Part shown: in pieces, positions 8,681 through 16,529 of the stretch
Layout: each line of letters starts with the position of its first letter
Position numbering within the stretch: position 1 is the first letter of the stretch
Assembly: GCF_023806085.1 (NCBI RefSeq)
Contig: NZ_JAMSLX010000010.1
Coordinates: 61,788 to 125,787 of the forward strand
Reading direction: 5' to 3'
Origin: Hephaestia sp. MAHUQ-44
GTDB lineage: Bacteria; Pseudomonadota; Alphaproteobacteria; Sphingomonadales; Sphingomonadaceae
Length of the DNA stretch: 64,000 bases
Notes under the pieces: generated by a model
Seen by the model: only the letters and a program-made list of their open reading frames with translations
What the model was told of the DNA's origin: nothing
Database searches by the model: none
Position numbers and translations under genes: made by a program

Positions 8681-10968
8681 AGATTATATCCAATCCGCAC
8701 GCCAAAGGTACGCGGCCGTACGATCGCGTAGCGGCTGAACACAAAGGCTTCGGGATGGATGTACGTCGTCGCGCGGCTGTTGCCGACATTCTCCATGTAG
8801 AAGGTCGTGGCGAATTTACCGATCGTGACACCGGTTTGCAGATTGATGTACGTATAGGTGTCGGTGGTGCCGAACAATGGGCTGGGAATCCCCTGCGTTC
8901 CGGGTTTGTTGGGGAAGCCGTTCGGGAACGAGCCGACATGCTCGACCTGGAAACCGCTGAAACCCTTGGCCCCGCCGGGCAGATCGTAGCTATAGGTACC
9001 GAACAGCGCGCCCTGCAGGTGCGGCGACGCGAGCCGGGCGTTATCCACCGCGCCCGAGATCACCGCTTCCTCGGCGGTCAATTCGGTTACCTTGGCCTTG
9101 TTGATCGATCCGTTGAGCCCGAGGACCAGCCCGCGGACCGGCGCGAGCGTGATCTCGCCCTCGAGCCCCATGCTGGCGGCGCGACCGACATTGGTGGCGA
9201 ACTGAACCGAATCCGAAGGCCGGTTGGCCTGCACCTGAATATTGCGCCAGTCGATATAATAGGCCGCGAGGTTCGCACTCAGCTTGCCGTCGAGCCAGCG
9301 CCCCTTCACGCCGATTTCGTAATTGGTGAGATTGTCCGACCCCGCACCCGCCGGAATGATGAGGTCGTTCGGATCGACCGTGCTCGGCACGCCCGCGCGC
9401 GCATTGTAGACAGGCGTGCGATAGCCGGTGGAGACGCTGGCATAAGTCGTCAGGTCGCTCGAAGGCTTGTAGGTGACGCTTCCCTTCCATGACGCCTTGG
9501 CCGCCGATGGAAAACGCGTCGACGCCGCGGCTGTCGGCGTCAGATCGAGCGGCCCGGAAAACCCGCCCAGTACATAGGCGAAATACAATGTGCTGAAGCC
9601 GGCATAGGTATCGACGGTGGCGCCGTATTTGCCGTAGCGCAGCCCCCCGGTCAGCGAGACCTTGTCGGTCAAATGATAAGTGAGTTCGCCAAATCCGGCG
9701 AGTTCATAGGTCCGCGTGTTGCTGCCGAACTGGCCGAACGCCGCATCCGGCAACCCGGTGAGACCGGCCGCGTCGAGGAACGTGGCATCCGACAGGTTTC
9801 GCCCGTGAAGATCAAGGTCACGATGCAGGTAGAATCCCCCGACGACCCAATCGAATTTGCCACCCCCATCGGAGGCGATGCGCGTTTCCTGGACGAACGT
9901 TTTCTGCCGATAATCGTCGTCGAGATAGAAGGGGATGGCGAGCGCGAACGTGCCCGCGAGATCGACGTCGAAATCGCCGTCACCCACCGAATAGGTCGAC
10001 GAACTGGTCAGGCGCGCGCCGTCGAACTGATATTCGATCGTCCCGTTATAGATCTGGGTGATCGACGTGTAGCGATCGGGGATCGTGCTATAACGCTTGC
10101 GATCGCCCAGTTCGGGTGATGTCAGCGACGAATCCTGCGGCTCGCTTTTCTCATACGAGCCCAGCAACCGGACACTCAGCCGATCGGTCGGCCTCCACAG
10201 CAAGGTCGCACGGCCACCCCAGTCCTTGAGCGTATTGGCGTTCTTGATCCCGGTTCCGAGATTGTCGACATAGCCCTCTTCGTTCCGATAATAACCGACG
10301 ACGCGCAGCCCCAGCGTGTCGTGCACCAGCGGCACATTGACCATACCGTTATAGCGTTGTCGCACCCCGCCACCATCGGGCGTCACCCCGATATCGATCA
10401 GCGCCGAGGAATCGTAGCCCGTCAGATCGGGGCTTTTGGTCAGGATGCGCAGCGCGCCGGAGAGCGAGCCCGACCCGAACAGCGTGCCCTGCGGCCCGCG
10501 AAGAAACTCGACCCGCTCGACATCGTACAAATTGGGGTTGAGCGTCACGGTGTTGCCGATCGTGCTCAGCGGCAGCTCGTCGAGATAGATGGTGGTGGTG
10601 GTCTGAAGCCCGGCGCCCCAGCCGTTGGTGGAAATGCCGCGCGCGGTGATCCGGACGTTGTTGTCGCTCGCCTGGTTGAGCACGACGCCTGGCGTCTGGC
10701 GCGCGATTCCTTCGAAACCGACGATACCTTTTTCGGTCAGTTCAGCCTGCGAAAAGGCGGTAACGCTAAGCGGCACATCCTGAAGCCGCTCGCTACGCCG
10801 CGTCGCGGTAACCACGATATCGCCGGGGACGGCAGCCACATCGGCGCGCTGCCCGGTACTGTTCACAGGACTATTGGCGTCGTCCGGCACAGAACTGGTC
10901 TGCGCGGTGGCAGGTGTCGCCGCGACCATCAGAGCAACCAGCGATGACGTGCAAGCTAATCGGTTCAT
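8677..10968 (-). CDS. TonB-dependent outer-membrane receptor, operon leader
   Basis: A 763-residue outer-membrane receptor. The signal peptide is MNRLACTSSLVALMVAATPATAQ; a TonB box IVVTATRRSERLQ follows, then the plug (DVPLSVTAFSQAELTEKG, RQTPGVVLNQ, VERVEFLRGPQGTLFGSGS). The barrel ends in a canonical aromatic-rich strand with FGVRIGYNL at the C-terminus. A strong Shine-Dalgarno (aaggagggg) lies just upstream of the ATG at 10968, which rules out the longer frame reaching 11061. It is the first gene of a six-gene operon and is closely related to the left-edge receptor. Iron is unlikely as cargo given the co-transcribed esterase, ligase and glycosidase; a lipophilic glycoside or ester is inferred. 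Confidence 0.95.
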   Translation of the reverse strand: MNRLACTSSLVALMVAATPATAQTSSVPDDANSPVNSTGQRADVAAVPGDIVVTATRRSERLQDVPLSVTAFSQAELTEKGIVGFEGIARQTPGVVLNQASDNNVRITARGISTNGWGAGLQTTTTIYLDELPLSTIGNTVTLNPNLYDVERVEFLRGPQGTLFGSGSLSGALRILTKSPDLTGYDSSALIDIGVTPDGGGVRQRYNGMVNVPLVHDTLGLRVVGYYRNEEGYVDNLGTGIKNANTLKDWGGRATLLWRPTDRLSVRLLGSYEKSEPQDSSLTSPELGDRKRYSTIPDRYTSITQIYNGTIEYQFDGARLTSSSTYSVGDGDFDVDLAGTFALAIPFYLDDDYRQKTFVQETRIASDGGGKFDWVVGGFYLHRDLDLHGRNLSDATFLDAAGLTGLPDAAFGQFGSNTRTYELAGFGELTYHLTDKVSLTGGLRYGKYGATVDTYAGFSTLYFAYVLGGFSGPLDLTPTAAASTRFPSAAKASWKGSVTYKPSSDLTTYASVSTGYRTPVYNARAGVPSTVDPNDLIIPAGAGSDNLTNYEIGVKGRWLDGKLSANLAAYYIDWRNIQVQANRPSDSVQFATNVGRAASMGLEGEITLAPVRGLVLGLNGSINKAKVTELTAEEAVISGAVDNARLASPHLQGALFGTYSYDLPGGAKGFSGFQVEHVGSFPNGFPNKPGTQGIPSPLFGTTDTYTYINLQTGVTIGKFATTFYMENVGNSRATTYIHPEAFVFSRYAIVRPRTFGVRIGYNL

Positions 10969-11046
10969 GTCCCCTCCTTGTCGCCGTCGCGCCTTGATGG
11001 CGCTGTCCTGCGATCCGGGGCGAGGATGACATTCTTCCTGCCGCAG

Positions 11047-11087
11047 AGTCAATACTGACATACGAGACAGTCAATATTGGACTATCG
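11047..11087. promoter_or_regulatory. Repeated operator-like elements upstream of the receptor operon
   Basis: Two copies of AGTCAATA occur 22 bp (two helical turns) apart, at 11047-11054 and 11069-11076. The second continues as agtcaatattggactatcg and contains the perfect palindrome CAATATTG (11072-11079). It matches the element at 1795-1812 except for a one-base indel. Position relative to the start codon (80-120 bp upstream) is similar at both receptors, as expected for a shared operator or activator site. Confidence 0.5.
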
Positions 11088-11219
11088 AGGTGCGTCGTCA
11101 TGCCGATCTCTCCGGATCATCCCGCCGAGGGTGGGGCAGGCCGGCGATTATCATCGCAGCATAGCGGCGATGCGGGATTGCGACTTGCCGCATCGCCCCC
11201 GTGCGCGAAATCTGGGGCT

Positions 11220-11324
11220 ATGAAAGCCATTCAGATCGTCCGTTTTGGCGGCCCTGACGTCTTAGCGCTTACGCAGACAGCGAAGCCGGTGCCGGGGCCG
11301 GGACAAGTGCTCATTCGGGTTGCA
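11220..11324 (+). pseudogene. N-terminal remnant of a medium-chain (quinone) oxidoreductase
   Basis: An ATG at 11220 begins MKAIQIVRFGGPDVLALTQT, continuing to PVPGPGQVLIRVA. This is the classic N-terminus of NADPH:quinone reductase/zinc-type alcohol dehydrogenases of the MDR superfamily. The homology stops after about 35 residues and a stop follows at 11358-11360. The catalytic and Rossmann domains are missing. The next gene on the other strand begins immediately (stop at 11361), so the body of the oxidoreductase gene was probably lost when the lipoprotein/EPS region was inserted or rearranged here. Confidence 0.7.
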
Positions 11325-11360
11325 CGAACTTGCCGCAGGGCGCGGACAATGACGGCATGA

Positions 11361-13475
11361 TCAATCGGATCGGGAAGAAAAGCGCGCACCGATCGACGGC
11401 GATTGCGCGGCCTGCGCGGCAAGCGAGACCGGTGTTCCGCGTGCAAAGCTCACCTGTTCGACCCCGGTCACGATCTGCGTTCCATCGGGGCCGGACACGC
11501 GAACCGCCCCATCGCCGCCACGCTCGAACCGATAGCGATCGCGCGCCGCCGACAGCATCAGCACATCGCTCCCCGCACCACCCTCGATCCGCGTGTTCGC
11601 CCCACCCGCAGGCACGAACCGGTCCGGCCCCGCGCCGCCGACCAGCACATCATCGCCGTGCGCGCTGGCGGCGATCGTCTCGCCGCCGTCACCCCCAAGA
11701 CGGATGGCGGCATTGGCGAAGGCGCGCGCGCGATCGGGCGCGGGCGGGTTGGCGGCAAGCCAGGTAGTGAGCGCCCGATAGCGCGGCGAATTGGGCTGGT
11801 CGACGCGCTCCAGCGCCGACCAATTCCCCCATTTCGAGGGCGTGCCGATGATCCCGAAATTCATGTAAAGCGCCCCCCCGGCAGCCGTGAACGCCTGGTA
11901 ATTGGCCATTTCCAGATCGTAGATTTCAGGCCGGCGCTGAAGCCTGGCGAGGAAATCGGTATAGGCCTGCTGCTGATGGCGCGAGGGCGGCGTATATTCG
12001 CCGAAACCGCTTTCATACGTGACCAGCCGGAGCCCGCGTTTGGCCGCCTCGCCGGCGTGATAGCGATAGAGCGGCGCGTTGACGCGCCCGATCCGATCAC
12101 GCAGCGCCGCGATCGCGCGGGCATAGCCGCCATCGGCATCGCGCCACCACGATTCGACCGTCGGCGCCGCCGCATCGGTGTTCATCGCGCCGTCGTAATA
12201 ACCGGTGACGGCATAATCGTCGAAATAGTCGCTGGCGCGCAGCCGCGCACCCGATGCGTCGCGCCAATGGACGCTATCGAGCCCGCTCGCTTCGAGCCCC
12301 TTCCATGCGAACTGGGTGTTGTAGACGATCAGCACCCGGCCCGGATCGGGCTGGTGCACCACGGGTTCACCGAACGCCGCGTTCCAGATCCGGCCGACCT
12401 CCGCCGCGCGTATCCCGTACCATTCCATCCAATTGCCATCGGCACCGAGCCGCTTGTGCGCCTGCGCGGCGGCATAGCGCGCCTGCGGGAAAATCGTGTT
12501 CCACACCTCGTTGGAAAATTCGACATGGACGCGCAGGTCGGGGCGCAGATGATCGCGCACATAGAGCGCGAACCGGCGGACATAATCGTCATCGGCGTTG
12601 ACCGGCATGTTGAACCACGGCTCCGCCCCGACGCGGTTGGCGAGTTCGACCATCGCCTCGACCGGCACGCCCCTGCTGCCGTCGCCCCAGCGCATGTCAC
12701 CGGGTTTGGGGCGATCGGCCCATGTCAGCAGCGGCGCGGTGTCGATCGCCTCACCCGTCAGCGGCACGCCCGATCGATTGAGCACCGCATTGGTGTTCAT
12801 CCAGTCCATGAAGCGCAGCACGCGGAAATCGCCGATCTTCGCGAGGAACGCCGGGTTGAAGCTGAGCCCCGCCTGATAGAGCGGCAGCAGATCGGCGCGC
12901 ACGACGCGGATGTTGCGAATGTCGGCGGGCGTGCCGTCCGCGCTTGCGGCGATCCGTAGATACAGGCTCCCGCCCTTGCCCGAGACGACCTCGAGCCGCC
13001 CCGGCGTGTCGTCGAGCGTCCGCGCGCCATCGACCGCGACCGCACCGATGCTGCCGCGCCCATCGTACAGCACGACGTAGCGCATCGCGGGGGGCGCGGC
13101 CGGATTGTCGTGCAGCACCGTGACCAGCACCGAATCGTAGCGCTGCGTGCCCGTGGGCGGTGCGACGCGTTCGACCCACCCCTGCGCATCGAGCGCGAGC
13201 GGTTCGCCGGTATCGTATTCGCCCTCGCGTTGCGGCAGCCAGCGCCCCGCCGATTTCATCAGATCGAGCGTCGGCAGCCCGGTGTTCCAATAGCTGATCC
13301 CGTCGAGATTGGTCCCGACCATCACGCCGTGCGGCGACGCTGCGGGGGATGGCGACGGCGTGGTTCGGCCCGCATCCTGATCGGGGGAGGCATCCGATCG
13401 CGCACCACAACTCGCCAGCGCCACTGGGAGCAACAGCAAGGCAGCCGTCGTCAGCCGGGGCAACGGGGCGGCCAT
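11361..13475 (-). CDS. Lipoprotein with glycosidase-like barrel and C-terminal RTX-like repeats
   Basis: About 704 residues. The N-terminus (RLTTAALLLLPVALASC) is a lipoprotein signal with the acylated Cys at about residue 23. A beta-sandwich-like segment follows. Then comes a long catalytic-looking region containing VEFSNEVWNTIFPQARYAAAQ and LRLVTYESGFGEYTPP, each with a Glu/Asn pattern typical of (beta/alpha)8 glycosidases of the GH-A type. The last 120 residues hold glycine/aspartate nonapeptide-like repeats (GDDVLVGGAGPDRF, RIEGGAGSDVLMLS), as in calcium-binding RTX domains. RTX tails normally go with type I secretion, so pairing one with a lipobox is odd. GTG starts at 13493 and 13499 are possible; the former has a better Shine-Dalgarno. 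Lying at the edge of the EPS locus, it may trim or bind the polysaccharide. Exact family not recognised. Confidence 0.8.
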   Translation of the reverse strand: MAAPLPRLTTAALLLLPVALASCGARSDASPDQDAGRTTPSPSPAASPHGVMVGTNLDGISYWNTGLPTLDLMKSAGRWLPQREGEYDTGEPLALDAQGWVERVAPPTGTQRYDSVLVTVLHDNPAAPPAMRYVVLYDGRGSIGAVAVDGARTLDDTPGRLEVVSGKGGSLYLRIAASADGTPADIRNIRVVRADLLPLYQAGLSFNPAFLAKIGDFRVLRFMDWMNTNAVLNRSGVPLTGEAIDTAPLLTWADRPKPGDMRWGDGSRGVPVEAMVELANRVGAEPWFNMPVNADDDYVRRFALYVRDHLRPDLRVHVEFSNEVWNTIFPQARYAAAQAHKRLGADGNWMEWYGIRAAEVGRIWNAAFGEPVVHQPDPGRVLIVYNTQFAWKGLEASGLDSVHWRDASGARLRASDYFDDYAVTGYYDGAMNTDAAAPTVESWWRDADGGYARAIAALRDRIGRVNAPLYRYHAGEAAKRGLRLVTYESGFGEYTPPSRHQQQAYTDFLARLQRRPEIYDLEMANYQAFTAAGGALYMNFGIIGTPSKWGNWSALERVDQPNSPRYRALTTWLAANPPAPDRARAFANAAIRLGGDGGETIAASAHGDDVLVGGAGPDRFVPAGGANTRIEGGAGSDVLMLSAARDRYRFERGGDGAVRVSGPDGTQIVTGVEQVSFARGTPVSLAAQAAQSPSIGARFSSRSD

Positions 13476-13499
13476 CGATGAAAAAATACCCACGAACAC

Positions 13500-13628
13500 T
13501 TCCCCATGAATAAATGATTACAGGAAAGACTGTCGTTATTTATTACTTATGAGATACTTTAGTTATCTCCAATTGTATCTATACTTTTATTGAAATGTCC
13601 AACTTGATTCACATCAATTGGAGATAAG
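13500..13628. promoter_or_regulatory. AT-rich divergent control region at the start of the EPS locus
   Basis: This 129-bp stretch between two divergent genes is strikingly AT-rich against the GC-rich surroundings. It holds several stop-rich, promoter-like runs (for example ttatttattacttatgag) and the 13-bp inverted repeat described separately. It must contain the promoters of both the lipoprotein gene and the glycosyltransferase gene at 13629. No -35/-10 pair can be assigned with confidence by eye. Confidence 0.55.
13563..13627 (+). repeat. Perfect 13-bp inverted repeat covering the ribosome-binding site
   Basis: The left arm is TTATCTCCAATTG (13563-13575). The right arm is CAATTGGAGATAA (13615-13627), which is its exact reverse complement, with a 39-bp spacer. 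The right arm contains the Shine-Dalgarno GGAG and ends one base before the ATG at 13629. In RNA the arms could pair and hide the ribosome-binding site; as DNA they could be a looped pair of operator sites. Either reading is inference; the repeat itself is seen directly. Confidence 0.85.
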
Positions 13629-14966
13629 ATGCATTGTTATACGCCGCGCCATCGCATTCTCCTCCTTGCCGAGGTCGCGCATCCCGAGATGGTCAGCGTG
13701 CCGCTGATCGGATGGAGCCTCAGCGACGCACTCGCCCGCCACGCCGACGTCCATCTGGTGACCCACAGCCGCAACGCCGACGCGATCGCCCGGCAGGGCT
13801 GGCGCGAGGGCCCGGATTTCACCACGATCGATACCGAGCGGCTGGTGCGGCGGCTCCAGCGTCTCGCCGCGATGGTCGGCGCGAGCGATAATCGCGGCTG
13901 GACGATCCATCAGATGCTTGCCCCCTTCGGCTGTCGCGCGTTCGAGGGGGCGGCGTGGCAGCGCTTCCGCCCGGCGCTCGAGGCCGGTGCGTTCGACATC
14001 GTCCACCGGCTGACCCCGATGAGCCCGACCACGCCCTCGATCCTCGGCCCCCGGCTGCGGCGGCTGGGCATCCCGTTCGTCGTCGGGCCGTGGAACGGCG
14101 GCCTTCCCTGGCCCCCCGGTTTCACCGATCGGATGCACCGCGAGCGCGAGGGCCTGTCGCGGCTGCGCGGGCTCCACACGCTGCTGCCGGGCTATCGCTC
14201 GATGCGCGCCAATGCGGCCGCGATCTTCGCCGGATCGCGCCACACGCTCTCGGAAATCCCCGCTTATGCCCGCCGCGCGAGCTTCTATCTGCCCGAAAAC
14301 GCAATCGATCCCACGCGCTTCGGCAAGCGGCGGACACGCCGTGCCGCGCTGCCGCTACGCGGTGCCTTCGTCGGGCGGCTGGTGCCCTATAAATGCGCCG
14401 ACATCCTGATCCTCGCCGCTGCCGATCTGCTGCGCGCCGGCGCGCTCCACCTCGACATCATCGGCGACGGGCCGGAGCGGACGGCGATCGCCGCGCTGGT
14501 CGCCGAACTCGACGTCGGCGACGCGGTGACGCTCCACGGCGAAATCGCGCATCGCCGCGTCCAGGACGTGCTGGTCGACTGCGATTTCCTCGCCTGCCCC
14601 AGCGTGCGCGAATTCGGCGGCGGGGTGGTGCTCGAAGCGATGGCGCTGGGGGTCGCGCCGATCGTCGCCGATTACGGCGGCCCGGCCGAGTTGATCGACC
14701 CGCACAGCGGCATCGCGATCCCCTTCACCGGCCCCGACGATCTGCGCGAGACTATGCGCGCGGCGCTGGCCGCCGTCGCCCGCGACCCGGCCCGCCTCGA
14801 TCGGCTGGGCGATGCGGCCGCCGCGCGGGTCGCGGCGCTGTTCACCTGGGACCGCAAGGCCGCCCAGATCGTGCGCGTGTACGACTGGATTCGCACGGGC
14901 GGCGCGAAGCCCGATCTGCTCGTCGCGCCCGACCCGGCGGCGCTCCCCGCCCGGCATGCGGGCTGA
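13629..14966 (+). CDS. GT4-family glycosyltransferase (EPS)
   Basis: A 445-residue cytosolic glycosyltransferase of GT-B fold that would add a sugar from a nucleotide donor to the lipid-linked EPS repeat. The N-terminal Rossmann domain starts at HRILLLAEVAHPEM. The central acceptor-domain segment VVGPWNGGLPWPPGF is characteristic of a GT4 subgroup. The C-terminal donor-site domain has LRGAFVGRLVPYKCADILI, LDIIGDGPER and the E-x7-E segment FGGGVVLEAMALGVAPIV. It opens the plus-strand start of the locus and is followed after 6 bp by the polymerase gene. Ribosome-binding site GGAG lies inside an inverted-repeat arm, suggesting leader control. Confidence 0.9.
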   Translation: MHCYTPRHRILLLAEVAHPEMVSVPLIGWSLSDALARHADVHLVTHSRNADAIARQGWREGPDFTTIDTERLVRRLQRLAAMVGASDNRGWTIHQMLAPFGCRAFEGAAWQRFRPALEAGAFDIVHRLTPMSPTTPSILGPRLRRLGIPFVVGPWNGGLPWPPGFTDRMHREREGLSRLRGLHTLLPGYRSMRANAAAIFAGSRHTLSEIPAYARRASFYLPENAIDPTRFGKRRTRRAALPLRGAFVGRLVPYKCADILILAAADLLRAGALHLDIIGDGPERTAIAALVAELDVGDAVTLHGEIAHRRVQDVLVDCDFLACPSVREFGGGVVLEAMALGVAPIVADYGGPAELIDPHSGIAIPFTGPDDLRETMRAALAAVARDPARLDRLGDAAAARVAALFTWDRKAAQIVRVYDWIRTGGAKPDLLVAPDPAALPARHAG

Positions 14967-14972
14967 CCCGCG

Positions 14973-16529
14973 ATGGCGATCGTCTACATCGTCGTGCTGA
15001 CCGCGCTGGTGCTGGGCGGGCTGCACCTGTTCGGCGGCAGGCTCGCCGTGCTGACCGGCCCGCACCAATGGGCAGCGGCGATCCTGCTACCGGTGGTCGC
15101 GACCTACGGCCACGTCTATCCCGCCTTCGCCGCCACCGCGATCGCAACGATCGCGATCGCCCCCGCGCTCGGGCACGGCGGGCTGGTGCTCCCCGCCCCG
15201 CGTGCGATCGACCTGCGCGCGCGGCTGATGCTGTTCTGCCTGCCGCTGATGCCGATCATGACCAAGACCTTCGCGGTGTCGGGGCTCACGATCCTGCAAC
15301 TCAATTTCGCCGGGCTGCTGGCGATCGGTTTCGCGATCGCGCTGTTCCGTGACGACAGCCACCCGCCCGCGACCCGGCTGGCGAGATGGGACATGGCGTT
15401 CGTGCTGATGATGGCGGTACAGTTCGTGATCGACGCGCGCGGCAACGACCTCACCTTCTCGATGCGCGCGTTCATGCAGGTGATCGTCAACCTCGGCCTG
15501 CCCTATGTCGCGATCAGCCGCGCCTTTGCCCGCGTGCAGGTGCCCAACGACCTGCTGATGGCGCTACTGGTTGCGGGATGCGTCATCGCTGCGATCGCGA
15601 GCTTCGAATCGGCGCATAGCTGGTTGCTCTACGACAATATGGGCGCACATATCGGCGCCGATCGCGAGCTCGCCTCGGGCTATGTCAAGCAACGTGGCGG
15701 GCTGTTGCGCGGGCGTGCGAGCTTTCCCGAATCGACCGGGCTGTCGCTGCTGCTCGGGTTGCTGATCGTCATCCTCGTCGCGCTGCGCAAGCAGATCGAG
15801 ACCCGCGGCGCCTTCCTCACCATGCTGCTGTTGCTCGGCTGCGGACTGTTCTTCACGCTCGCGCGGATCGGCTATATCGCGGTCGCGGTCGGGCTGGTCG
15901 CGTGCTGCATCGGCGAGCGACGCTGGGGCGCCCTCGCCAGGCTGGTCGCCACACTGCCGCTCGCCGCCGGCGCGATCATGCTGCTGGCGACCATCGTCCC
16001 CGCGCTCGCCGCATCGATCGGCGCCAGCGACGATGCCGCCGGGTCGGTCGATTACCGCTCCGAATTGCTGTCGCGTGGGCTCGGGATCGTGCGGCAATAT
16101 TGGGCAACGGGGCTCAGCCTCAAGGATCTCTATGCCCTGCTCGAACCGCTGCGGCAGGGGGAGGGCATCATCGATCTCGTCAACCAGCCGCTGACGATCT
16201 TCATGCGCGCCGGGGTAATCGGCGGCGTGCTCTATTTCGTGATGTTCGCTGCCATCCTCGTGCGCACCTTCACCGCCATCCCGCGCCTGCCCGACGAAGC
16301 GCGCGCCACGGCGGTGGCGTGTTTCGCGGCGCTGGTCGCGATCATCGCCAGCCTGACGACCACCAGTTACGGCCGCAACGAGACGACCTTCATCCTGCTG
16401 CTGGCGATGGGGGCCGGGGTGCTCAGCCGCTATCCGCGCGCCGCGACCGACACCCGGCGCCAGCCATGGGTACCGCGCGCGCCGCGCGACTGGGCACCCT
16501 CCGTCGATCAGCCCCACATCGCGAAATAG
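14973..16529 (+). CDS. O-antigen-ligase/Wzy-type polysaccharide polymerase
   Basis: A 518-residue polytopic inner-membrane protein with about a dozen hydrophobic segments starting at residue 3. A large periplasmic loop around residues 210-250 contains the motif GYVKQRGGLLRGRASFPESTG, and the helix FFTLARIGYIAVAVG follows. This layout matches the O-antigen ligase/Wzy_C fold that polymerises lipid-linked repeat units in the periplasm. It is adjacent to the flippase on the opposite strand, and their 3' ends overlap by 22 bp (16508-16529). Sequence alone does not separate a polymerase from a ligase; the EPS context favours polymerase. Confidence 0.82.
   Translation: MAIVYIVVLTALVLGGLHLFGGRLAVLTGPHQWAAAILLPVVATYGHVYPAFAATAIATIAIAPALGHGGLVLPAPRAIDLRARLMLFCLPLMPIMTKTFAVSGLTILQLNFAGLLAIGFAIALFRDDSHPPATRLARWDMAFVLMMAVQFVIDARGNDLTFSMRAFMQVIVNLGLPYVAISRAFARVQVPNDLLMALLVAGCVIAAIASFESAHSWLLYDNMGAHIGADRELASGYVKQRGGLLRGRASFPESTGLSLLLGLLIVILVALRKQIETRGAFLTMLLLLGCGLFFTLARIGYIAVAVGLVACCIGERRWGALARLVATLPLAAGAIMLLATIVPALAASIGASDDAAGSVDYRSELLSRGLGIVRQYWATGLSLKDLYALLEPLRQGEGIIDLVNQPLTIFMRAGVIGGVLYFVMFAAILVRTFTAIPRLPDEARATAVACFAALVAIIASLTTTSYGRNETTFILLLAMGAGVLSRYPRAATDTRRQPWVPRAPRDWAPSVDQPHIAK

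Noticed and set aside
13475..13499. Treating the lipoprotein gene as type I secreted RTX protein without signal
   Set aside because: The N-terminal hydrophobic run with LASC is too typical for a lipoprotein to ignore, and no type I secretion genes are nearby.
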